The notes under the pieces were generated by a model, which did not search any database, was not told the origin of the DNA, and worked only from the letters and a program-made list of their open reading frames with translations. A stretch of DNA of 39,699 nt, from positions 1 through 39,699 of the forward strand of contig JAKSKY010000010.1 in the NCBI GenBank assembly GCA_024401515.1. Reading direction: 5' to 3'. Both the position numbers and the translations under genes were made by a program. This document shows, piece after piece, positions 19,579 through 26,749 of the stretch (positions within the stretch are counted from its first letter, which is position 1; each line of letters begins with the position of its first letter). Origin of the DNA: Paludibacteraceae bacterium (GTDB taxonomy: Bacteria; Bacteroidota; Bacteroidia; Bacteroidales; Paludibacteraceae).

Positions 19579-20079
19579 TTATTCACCTTTAGGATTCTCT
19601 CCATATCGATTAGGACCTTTTTCCCCCTCTCCAAAGATCAATATCAATGCGTAAAAAGGAATAATTTGGTACCATCCAGAATTACCACGGTCATGACAAC
19701 GCTTCGCCCCTTGCGCGATATGGAACCAAAAGGCTGGAATCATAAGTATATAAAACAAAAGGGTCGTTCCTTGAGAGTCCACCGCATCACCCGCACCGCA
19801 AGCCACCAGAACAAGACCTAAAATAAAACCCACTGCCATAGATATCGCATAAAGAATCAACATGGTAAGACCATATTCCATTCTTCTGATACGGCCATCA
19901 AAAGAGAATGGAGCAGAAAACATTGGACGTTTGTTACTTTTCAATTCAAAAGTAGATTCCATATCAGAGATTCTCTTCTCTCTTCTTTCCATCTCCTCCG
20001 GATCCAACAATACCTTTTCTCTATTCACTTCAGAGAGTTCCGTAGACTCATTTTTTACAATTTGATTCTCGTTATCCAT
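19579..20079 (-). CDS. DUF805 family inner-membrane protein
   Basis: The 166-residue protein has a polar N-terminus of about 55 residues followed by the DUF805 core. Its landmarks are FDGRIRRMEYGLTMLILY, membrane segments at about residues 70-93 and 103-120, then QGAKRCHDRGNSGWYQIIP, another hydrophobic stretch and GPNRYGENP. The R-x-HDxGxSGW and GPNRYGxxP signatures are those of DUF805 (YhaH-like). The biochemical function of the family is unknown. It follows the Cys-rich gene by 101 bp and has its own -7 candidate, so it may be transcribed separately from the TIR-like cluster. A strong terminator follows. Confidence 0.9.
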   Translation of the reverse strand: MDNENQIVKNESTELSEVNREKVLLDPEEMERREKRISDMESTFELKSNKRPMFSAPFSFDGRIRRMEYGLTMLILYAISMAVGFILGLVLVACGAGDAVDSQGTTLLFYILMIPAFWFHIAQGAKRCHDRGNSGWYQIIPFYALILIFGEGEKGPNRYGENPKGE

Positions 20080-20110
20080 ATCTAAAAAAAATTAATTAAT
20101 ATTACACATT

Positions 20111-20118
20111 CAAATATA
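20111..20118 (-). promoter_or_regulatory. Possible -7 box for the DUF805 gene
   Basis: The minus strand reads TATATTTG, a full TAnnTTTG match, 31 bp upstream of the ATG at 20079. The nearest TTTG upstream (20135-20132) is only 13 bp away, so the -33 element is doubtful. Confidence 0.45.
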
Positions 20119-20180
20119 ACAATCTTAAACTCAAAGAATAATTAATATTATTTCATTAAAAAACAAAGCTTTTAGTCTCT

Positions 20181-20402
20181 TTATTTATAACAATAACCAC
20201 ACGCCTTCCATTTACCAAAGCTCTTCGCCTGAGACAAAGAAACCCATTCATACTCATAAGAACAACGATTCATAGCAGCGCAAAAACCTTTGTGATAAGC
20301 GTAAGAATTAGGACTTTTACAAATCAAAACTCGCTCACTATCTCCATGAGTTGGAATGATCATTGAAATAAATAATAACACAAATACACTCAACCGTTTC
20401 AT
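20181..20402 (-). CDS. Small exported Cys-rich protein
   Basis: A 73-residue protein with a signal peptide (MKRLSVFVLLFISMIIPTHG) and a mature part of about 50 residues. The pattern is C-x-(S/N)-x-YHKGFC-x5-C followed by VSLSQAKSFG-x3-CGYC. The five Cys and one His could bind a metal or form disulfides. I recall the same YHxxxxC...AxxxGxxxCxxC pattern in small exported proteins and in domains attached to nucleases in Bacteroidota; that link is from memory. It lies 44 bp after the TIR-MORN gene, so it is likely the end of that operon. Confidence 0.7.
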   Translation of the reverse strand: MKRLSVFVLLFISMIIPTHGDSERVLICKSPNSYAYHKGFCAAMNRCSYEYEWVSLSQAKSFGKWKACGYCYK

Positions 20403-20446
20403 AAGCCTATATAATCAAAATCTTATTACTGCATGAAAGATAATAA

Positions 20447-21838
20447 CTAATCCCGATATTCCATTAGATTTCTACGTATAACCATTTCGATAAATTCTCG
20501 AAAATCACGTATTTCAAATTTACCATCTTCATTTCTATATCTGACAGAAACATTATCAATGCACCAATTGCCATCTTCTCGTACCATGAAATAAGTACAA
20601 TACTGACAAACATCTCCAATATATAACTCCAAACTTGCCTTTGCTCTCATATCGGATTGCATCTCAACTTTAACATTTTTGAAATATATACTTGTGATAT
20701 GATTAGAATCATACCCCCACTCGACGACATAAGGACAGAAACGGGCATCATAAATATCGCTTTCAAGATATTCTTTATAGCGTCGGGCCAAGGATTTCGT
20801 ATAATATGAACAAAGCTTTTCATAGACCTCCTCATCAAACCTTTTTGCTTTGCAATAACGGATAACATCCCCACGTATTTGCTCTACTCGATCTACGACC
20901 TCAATTCTATTCATGTCAATTTGAGAAGATGAATGAGTTGAAGAAGATGTATTTGATTGATACGAAGAGCTATATTTTGTTGAGTTTATTGAGTTTGTTG
21001 AGTTTGTTGTATTAGTGTAATCATATGATGAATAATTGCTTTTATTATAATTCGAAGAAGAGTCAACATCCCGGCTTTTGACTATAAGGAATAGAAATAT
21101 CGCCAATATCACAATAATGAACAACACAAATTCAGTTTGACCAACAAAATGATTTCCTGGTCGAAAAACTTTCTCGCTTTCAACCAGCACGCCATTACGG
21201 AATTCACCCTCCTTACGCACACCATCAGAGCTAACCTTCACACCCTTCCCGTGCCACATATCATTAGCCCAATATCCCTTGTATTCATTACCACTACCCC
21301 ATGTCATCACGCCATATCCTTCTCGCTTCCCATTTGCGAAAAGACCTTCATATCGATTTCCATTGGGCCAAGTCATCACACCATTACCATGAAGGGTTCC
21401 ATTGGACCATTCACCCTCATACTTTCTACCATCTGGGAAACGGAATTCGCCATAACCCAATGCTGGCTTTCCTAATAATGAACTTAGTTGATAATATAAA
21501 GCTTTTTTTCCGTAGGATTTATCATTGTTCCAAAAATACGAAGCGCCCTTAAAGACAGGTTTCTTACCCAACTTCTCCTCCTCCGAACACATGATTCGAA
21601 TGATGGTCTTATTATAGTTGGAAGCTAATCGCAATTCCTGTGCCTCAGTTTTATTTAGAGAGAAGAAATCAGCTTCTTCCGAATGAAGCAAAATGACAAT
21701 CTTAGCCTCTTCCAATTGTTCCTCGTCACAATTTTCCGCCATACAAATCGAAATAGGAGCCAACGTTTGCTCTATCTCTTTTTTAATTGCGTTTACTGGA
21801 GCCGCACTTTCTCTAGAATAAATAAAATACAAATCCAT
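20447..21838 (-). CDS. TIR-like / MORN-repeat transmembrane protein
   Basis: A 463-residue multidomain protein. The N-terminus (about 1-95) is TIR-like: MDLYFIYSRES strand, later TEAQELRLASNYNKTIIRI. Here Glu68 aligns with the catalytic Glu of TIR NADases (E-x3-A-x4-K, as in SARM1). Residues about 130-213 hold three to four MORN repeats (YEGEWSNGTLHGNGVMTWPNG, YEGLFANGKREGYGVMTWGSG, YKGYWANDMWHGKGV). One transmembrane segment follows (about 236-255), then a Ser/Thr/Asn/Tyr-rich linker and a folded C-terminal domain of about 150 residues with an NTF2-like look. The ATG at 21838 is preferred over TTG at 21844. It is 23 bp behind the next TIR-like gene. It is the only one of four TIR-like proteins here to keep the Glu. 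Confidence 0.8.
   Translation of the reverse strand: MDLYFIYSRESAAPVNAIKKEIEQTLAPISICMAENCDEEQLEEAKIVILLHSEEADFFSLNKTEAQELRLASNYNKTIIRIMCSEEEKLGKKPVFKGASYFWNNDKSYGKKALYYQLSSLLGKPALGYGEFRFPDGRKYEGEWSNGTLHGNGVMTWPNGNRYEGLFANGKREGYGVMTWGSGNEYKGYWANDMWHGKGVKVSSDGVRKEGEFRNGVLVESEKVFRPGNHFVGQTEFVLFIIVILAIFLFLIVKSRDVDSSSNYNKSNYSSYDYTNTTNSTNSINSTKYSSSYQSNTSSSTHSSSQIDMNRIEVVDRVEQIRGDVIRYCKAKRFDEEVYEKLCSYYTKSLARRYKEYLESDIYDARFCPYVVEWGYDSNHITSIYFKNVKVEMQSDMRAKASLELYIGDVCQYCTYFMVREDGNWCIDNVSVRYRNEDGKFEIRDFREFIEMVIRRNLMEYRD
20976..21011 (-). repeat. 9-bp in-frame tandem repeat in the TIR-MORN linker
   Basis: On the plus strand TTTGTTGAG is repeated about four times with one or two changes per unit. It encodes Asn-Ser-Thr type triplets in the linker just outside the membrane. 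Because the unit is three codons, copy-number change would lengthen or shorten the linker without a frameshift. Confidence 0.8.
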
Positions 21839-21861
21839 ATACAACTAGATTCTATAGGGAA

Positions 21862-22983
21862 TTACATCTCTATTCGTTTATTTTCAGTTTCATCCAAATA
21901 GCTAAAGGACTGTAAATGCCTCAATTCCGACTGGGCATCCCGCAACTTTTGGCTCCATATCTCATATTTTTCTTTAGCATTACTAAGTTGGTAATACCAT
22001 CGCTGCCTTCGTGCAGACTCCTCTTTATCATGATTTCTATAGGACTTATAATATCCTATACCAAGCCATATAACAACGGTAAATAATCCTGTGAAAAAAG
22101 CGATAACAGCAGAGATTCCAATTATTATGACATGATTAGGTTCCCAATCTTTTGCCTTAAATGGTTTATTAAGCTGATTATATGTATTAGCAGCCTTCTC
22201 TTGTCCGTAAGTATAGTCAATTATATTCTTTTCCAATTTCTCAATACGGGATAAACGTTGTTGTTCTTTACGTTCCAATTCAGCCCGTTTACGTTGTTCT
22301 TCCGCCAGAATTTTAGCGGCACGACTCTCCTCTTCCGCTTTTATATCGATGATCCAATTCGATTTTCCAATATTCTTAGTAATAACTTTTTCGTATTCAA
22401 GAATCATTTTGTTCCCATATTTAAGGCCAATAACCTGTAAATTATGGGTTCCTTTTTTCAAGCGAACCACCGTTGTTTCGCCAAATTTCAAAGCGGAAAT
22501 GAACTTTCTATCTCGATATAATTCTCCATCAGCGGATACTGAAATAGAGACCTCCTCTCCTATTTTATCTCCTGGAAGAAGCGCCATTCCCAACCAAGCG
22601 CGCATCATCGCATAAAACTCAGCCCTGGAATCCTCATCCAAATAAGGAACCTCATCCGTACGGATGTTCCACTCCTTTTTTATCCATGATTGAGAAGAAA
22701 ACATACCCGATTTATGGAAACCGATCGCAACAACCGTTTTATTCAAATCAGAAGCAAACTTCACACAATCTTTCACCAATTGATCCGTTCTCGAATTGTC
22801 AGACGCTAAAACAAGAAAAATATCACGTTCCTCTATCATTGGGAAAACTCGGTCATCCAATTCATCCAAAGAATTTTCATTAAGTTCTAAACTCAAAAAT
22901 ATATTCTGGACACTTAGGTCATTGACAACCCTTTGTGCGGTTTCGATATCAGACTGAGCGTAACAAAAAAAAATCTTATTCAT
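21862..22983 (-). CDS. TIR-like / PEGA-like protein with coiled coil and membrane segments
   Basis: A 373-residue protein using the ATG at 22983, which starts directly with the first TIR strand (MNKIFFCYAQSD). The TIR-like domain spans about 1-125, with VFPMIEERDIFLVLASDNS and FASDLNKTVVAIGF; Cys73 stands where TIR NADases have the catalytic Glu. Next comes a PEGA-like beta domain (about 155-215: SADGELYRDRKFISALKFGETTVVRLKKGTHNLQV), then a highly charged coiled coil and a hydrophobic hairpin or paired membrane segment (about 275-305). A polar helical tail ends the protein. It closely parallels the protein at 25278-26720, residue for residue in the first 85 positions. A 100-bp gap precedes it, the longest inside the cluster together with that before the DUF805 gene. 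Confidence 0.78.
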   Translation of the reverse strand: MNKIFFCYAQSDIETAQRVVNDLSVQNIFLSLELNENSLDELDDRVFPMIEERDIFLVLASDNSRTDQLVKDCVKFASDLNKTVVAIGFHKSGMFSSQSWIKKEWNIRTDEVPYLDEDSRAEFYAMMRAWLGMALLPGDKIGEEVSISVSADGELYRDRKFISALKFGETTVVRLKKGTHNLQVIGLKYGNKMILEYEKVITKNIGKSNWIIDIKAEEESRAAKILAEEQRKRAELERKEQQRLSRIEKLEKNIIDYTYGQEKAANTYNQLNKPFKAKDWEPNHVIIIGISAVIAFFTGLFTVVIWLGIGYYKSYRNHDKEESARRQRWYYQLSNAKEKYEIWSQKLRDAQSELRHLQSFSYLDETENKRIEM

Positions 22984-23083
22984 TTCGTTATTATTTATAT
23001 ACAATGGCATGGACCAATATCATAAAATATAGTTCAGCCATTTTGACCACCTTGTAAAATACAAATACAAACCCAACTATCAG

Positions 23084-23440
23084 CTACTCCTCCGCCTCAT
23101 TAGCGAATTCATCCACAAAACCATTGATGAAACTTGGGATACGTTCAATCACAGACTCAACCTTGCGGATGGATTTCTTCGTCAAACGAGCAGTGATCTT
23201 TCCTTGTACGGCCGCTATTTCATTCTTTTCCTCTTGGGTATAATCCCTGCCTGACATGTCGGAAAGCAACTCCTCATACCTTGAAAAATAATCTTCCCAC
23301 TCCTCCATCGAATATTCTTCACAATAGTCTAACTCTTCTGACATGGCATAGAGTTCATTAATGGTGCTACGGTTTGTCGTACACGAAACAATGAAAATTG
23401 AGAAAAACAATGATAACAAACTATAAGAGAATATTTTCAT
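23084..23440 (-). CDS. Small acidic lipoprotein, unknown function
   Basis: A 118-residue protein with a lipoprotein signal peptide (MKIFSYSLLSLFFSIFIVSC, Cys20). A helical, Glu-rich domain follows: MEEWEDYFSRYEELLSDMS, then YTQEEKNEIAAVQGKITARL. The pattern of a weakly conserved EEW-x-Y segment followed by EE-x2-EI-x4-G is one I recall from other small Bacteroidales lipoproteins with no known function. It lies between two TIR-like genes, 23 bp after the upstream one, so it is likely part of the same transcript and could be a periplasmic partner of the membrane TIR-like proteins. Confidence 0.75.
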   Translation of the reverse strand: MKIFSYSLLSLFFSIFIVSCTTNRSTINELYAMSEELDYCEEYSMEEWEDYFSRYEELLSDMSGRDYTQEEKNEIAAVQGKITARLTKKSIRKVESVIERIPSFINGFVDEFANEAEE

Positions 23441-23463
23441 GACAATAAAGTTTTAAAAACGAA

Positions 23464-24726
23464 TCAATTGTAAGCATTACTAAAAAATTGGTGGTCATAG
23501 GACGAATTGCCGGGATTGAATAGTACCCTAGCTTCGACAGGAGCTGGGTAACTGTCCATATGGTCTCTAGCATTAAGCATCTTTAAAACCGATTGGCATT
23601 TCGAGTAATAGTATTGATAATTAGAAGAATTAGAGGATTTAACTCCCTTTATTTTCACCTTTTGCTGCATCTCATCAAATACATTCAATATCTTATTAAC
23701 GACACTTTGGGTAAGAATATATAACACCATAATCAATATTTGATATAAGACCGCACTTCCCCAACTTTTATTCAGAAAATACAATATAGGGAAGGCAATC
23801 AACGTATACAATATGTTCGGGAATTGGACGGAATGATGGTGCCAAAGAGGCTCTATCTTTAAATCATTATAATATCCCTTATAGAAATAATCTACTATCA
23901 TATTGACCTTCTGCTCTTTATGGGAAGAATCCAACAAGAGGATTTTGTCATTCTCTACCCATCCAAAAATAGAAACGAATGAGTGGAAATCCTGAGATTT
24001 AAAATCAGAGTCTAACAAAGCTTGAATTCCCTCGGAACCAGACTCACTGCCTATTTGATAGTCACTTTGTAACGATAAAGAATAAACATACTGTTTATCA
24101 TTGGATTCTATCTTACAAGTATATTCTCCCCAAACCTCATAAGGTTGATTCGTATAAAAAAGGAGTTTATGAACCCCTTTCGACAAAATCAATTCACAAG
24201 GCTGCGCCTCTACATAATCCGCATAGACCTTATTGCCATCAACAAAGACGTCATATGAGGAACCCATGTTCATGGTTATACTCACACGAGAGCCGTAGAC
24301 ATCACCCCCCTTGGATAATCCCAACAAAGCATGTATCTCTTCAAAGAGCTCTATCTTATCCACTTCATCCTTATAAGAAAGAATCTTTTTCCTAAACTCC
24401 ACACGCTTTTTAAATTTCAGCACCCATCCACCATCAAATGTGACAGGGATGATCGTTTTATTGCTATCAAGCGCATATTTCAGATACCTTGAATAATCAG
24501 GAAGATTAAGCGTCTCGGAAGTGATAAAAGCCACAATAAATGGAGATTCTTCTATTTTATTTTCAATAAATCCATCAATATCGTCGCCCGAATCCATGAA
24601 TTGATCATATGACCACAGATCATACGAGATCGATAGCCTATCACAGATTTCAGACATCGCAGTTTGCATACTGTCAACGTCTTTATTTGAATATAAAACA
24701 AAAAAATCGTTCGTGCACTCTTTCAC
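23464..24726 (-). CDS. TIR-like / PEGA-like two-span membrane protein
   Basis: The 420-residue protein starts at a GTG (24726) supported by an AAGGAG site 8 bp upstream, unusual in this phylum. The N-terminal TIR-like domain (about 1-140) shows NDFFVLYSNKDVDSM, ESPFIVAFITSETLN and YLKYALDSNKTIIPVTFDGG; the Glu position of TIR NADases is Tyr81. A PEGA-like domain follows (about 148-220: YDVFVDGNKVYADYVEAQPCELILSKGVHKLLFY). Two hydrophobic segments (about 306-324 and 328-348) form a membrane hairpin, so both ends are probably cytoplasmic. It ends with a polar tail of about 70 residues. It is 15 bp behind the L,D-transpeptidase gene. Confidence 0.78.
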   Translation of the reverse strand: MKECTNDFFVLYSNKDVDSMQTAMSEICDRLSISYDLWSYDQFMDSGDDIDGFIENKIEESPFIVAFITSETLNLPDYSRYLKYALDSNKTIIPVTFDGGWVLKFKKRVEFRKKILSYKDEVDKIELFEEIHALLGLSKGGDVYGSRVSITMNMGSSYDVFVDGNKVYADYVEAQPCELILSKGVHKLLFYTNQPYEVWGEYTCKIESNDKQYVYSLSLQSDYQIGSESGSEGIQALLDSDFKSQDFHSFVSIFGWVENDKILLLDSSHKEQKVNMIVDYFYKGYYNDLKIEPLWHHHSVQFPNILYTLIAFPILYFLNKSWGSAVLYQILIMVLYILTQSVVNKILNVFDEMQQKVKIKGVKSSNSSNYQYYYSKCQSVLKMLNARDHMDSYPAPVEARVLFNPGNSSYDHQFFSNAYN

Positions 24727-24741
24727 TCTATTATCTCCTTT

Positions 24742-25272
24742 TTATAAATCCTCAACTGAAGGTGTGATTACGACAACCAAAGGAGGATATATTAGTTTTG
24801 ACAATCGCAAGACATCTTCATTCTTCAGTCTGATACAACCTTCACTTGCTCGAGAACCTATACTCTCTGGCAGATGGGTACCATGGATTCCAATGCCCTT
24901 AAAACCAGGAACATCTAATCGTATGAATATGGGGCCATATGCACCTTTTATCTTCCCTTTTCCGTCTCCAAAATCATGGGTCCAATCAGAAGAATCTTGG
25001 ATATCCAGCACCTTAAATACACCTTCTGGCGTTTTCATGTCACCCTTTGATTTTTTATCTCCAAGATTTGCACCAGTAGCACAAGGGGCGGAAAACAACT
25101 CATGACCCGAATAGTCAAATAAAGTCAACTTCATCTCTTTCTTGGAAATAAGAATGAAATTGGCATATTTAGCCTTCTCGATTGTTTTGTATTGGAAAAA
25201 AGAAAAAACTGATACGCCAGCCAATGCAACAGCTAACAATCCTGTTAAAATATACAATGACTTCTTTTTCAT
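24742..25272 (-). CDS. YkuD-family L,D-transpeptidase, membrane-anchored
   Basis: A 176-residue protein with an N-terminal anchor (LYILTGLLAVALAGVSVFSFF) and a single YkuD (ErfK/YbiS/YcfS) catalytic domain facing the periplasm. The active-site pattern is intact: His130 in GIGIHGTHL, then SRASEGCIRLKNED with the nucleophile Cys146. Enzymes of this fold form 3-3 peptidoglycan crosslinks, attach proteins to peptidoglycan, or cut these bonds. It has no LysM or other wall-binding domain. It lies between two TIR-like genes with gaps of 5 and 15 bp, which makes co-expression near certain and suggests that the system acts on the cell wall. Confidence 0.93.
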   Translation of the reverse strand: MKKKSLYILTGLLAVALAGVSVFSFFQYKTIEKAKYANFILISKKEMKLTLFDYSGHELFSAPCATGANLGDKKSKGDMKTPEGVFKVLDIQDSSDWTHDFGDGKGKIKGAYGPIFIRLDVPGFKGIGIHGTHLPESIGSRASEGCIRLKNEDVLRLSKLIYPPLVVVITPSVEDL

Positions 25273-25277
25273 ACTAC

Positions 25278-26720
25278 TTAATTGACATACAAGTTATATT
25301 CCAAGTCATCAGCCATTTTTATCACAATACGATTAGGATTTTCTTCATCTAATGAAACAGATTGGATTAAACCACTTCCTTGTACAGGAATAGCATCCCT
25401 GAAAATCGGTTCATCAGTATCTCCATCAAAAGAATACGCCACCAAAACCATACGATCAGAATAGTTCGCATCCTTTAGAACACAGAAAAAGTCAGTATAC
25501 TTGCTGAGTTTATCATAAACCCTCGGATAAGCCATATAATTTGGCTTTGTTGACTTACCTCTTGAATAAACTTGTAGCTTTTGACTATTACGAACTTTTT
25601 TACAATACTGCATTAAAGCTGATCGACACTTAGAAGATGTAATTGTTTGGGCAGATTCCGAATCCCCCCAAATACCAGTAAGTAAATCAAAATCCTCTTT
25701 ATTCAAAATATATTTTGAGGATACATAACCCTCTTTTCCATCTGCTTTAACAGATGCCCAATCTCCATCAATAGAATATGTTATCAGCTCTGAACCATAA
25801 GGTAATTTCCCTATTTGATTGTATTCTACACCGGCAAGCTTTTCCGACCTAAGGAACAAACTAGTGGCATAGACATATGTTCTATCAGCATCCCTGTCCT
25901 TCTTATAAGGAAGATACCATGCAAAATAGAGAATAACCGCAAGTAATAATAAAGCTCCCGCAATATAATACTTCATTCTATCTGCCCTTGTTACAATTTT
26001 ATTTCGAATCTCTTTCGTTTGTTTTATTTCCATGTCTTTTTTTGCATATATATTTCGATCTTCATTAATCTCTTTCTGCAAAGAGACAAATAGATCCATT
26101 CCTAATTCCCTCTCTCTCAAGTCATTGCCGATTTTCACCATATAATTTCTTTTCACAGAAATTCTTGGATCCTTCATATCCTGAAATGTAAACAAATGAT
26201 TGCCTTCATCCATTCTGATCTTATTTACAACATTCTTTTTCAAGTCACATAGGAAAAGACCATCCTTATATACCTTTACATCTACATCAGACTTTAAATT
26301 AACGATCGCACCATATGAATCTCCCGCTTCCTGCGTGATTGAAAAGAAACCTTTTAACGAACCATAGAACTCATTTCGACCTTCCTTTGTCTTTAAATCA
26401 TATAAATTTGTCCTAAACCTAAAAACATCATCTCCCAACAATGTTGTGGATCCCAATTGTACAGGAAGGACCGTTTTGTTCAAATCATTGGCGAATGACA
26501 AAGAAGATTTCACTGACTCAGAGTTCTTAGCATTTGACGAAACAAATACGAGAACAACTTCCGCAGCTTCAATTACAGGGAAAACACTATTTTCGAGGTC
26601 AGCATCATTTGAGTCCAAGTGTTTCACCTCACATTTAACTTGTGACTTAATGTCATCAAGAAGAGGAGCAACGACATCATTGTCTTGCTCCGAGTAAATT
26701 GCATAAATATATTTGTCCAT
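25278..26720 (-). CDS. TIR-like / PEGA-like / SH3 transmembrane protein
   Basis: A 480-residue multidomain protein. Residues about 1-130 are TIR-like (MDKYIYAIYSEQD, VFPVIEAAEVVLVFVSSNA, SFANDLNKTVLPVQL), with Ser73 at the TIR NADase Glu position. A PEGA-like domain (about 138-205: YGAIVNLKSDVDVKVYKDGLF, MDEGNHLFTF) and a charged helix lead to one transmembrane segment (about 252-270). Outside the membrane is a bacterial SH3 domain (about 279-345: TYVYATSLFLRSEKLAG, GDWASVKADGKEGYVSSKYI), of the kind that binds peptidoglycan peptides. An uncharacterised domain of about 130 residues ends the protein. It begins 29 bp after the GAP1-like gene, and the L,D-transpeptidase follows 5 bp later. Confidence 0.82.
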   Translation of the reverse strand: MDKYIYAIYSEQDNDVVAPLLDDIKSQVKCEVKHLDSNDADLENSVFPVIEAAEVVLVFVSSNAKNSESVKSSLSFANDLNKTVLPVQLGSTTLLGDDVFRFRTNLYDLKTKEGRNEFYGSLKGFFSITQEAGDSYGAIVNLKSDVDVKVYKDGLFLCDLKKNVVNKIRMDEGNHLFTFQDMKDPRISVKRNYMVKIGNDLRERELGMDLFVSLQKEINEDRNIYAKKDMEIKQTKEIRNKIVTRADRMKYYIAGALLLLAVILYFAWYLPYKKDRDADRTYVYATSLFLRSEKLAGVEYNQIGKLPYGSELITYSIDGDWASVKADGKEGYVSSKYILNKEDFDLLTGIWGDSESAQTITSSKCRSALMQYCKKVRNSQKLQVYSRGKSTKPNYMAYPRVYDKLSKYTDFFCVLKDANYSDRMVLVAYSFDGDTDEPIFRDAIPVQGSGLIQSVSLDEENPNRIVIKMADDLEYNLYVN

Positions 26721-26749
26721 TCTAATTGCGTTTCGTTATAAGAGCAAAG

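Noticed and set aside
22984..23010. Start nine codons upstream for the TIR-like gene at 21862
   Set aside because: The extra residues precede the first TIR strand and add nothing. The paralogues start directly at this strand.
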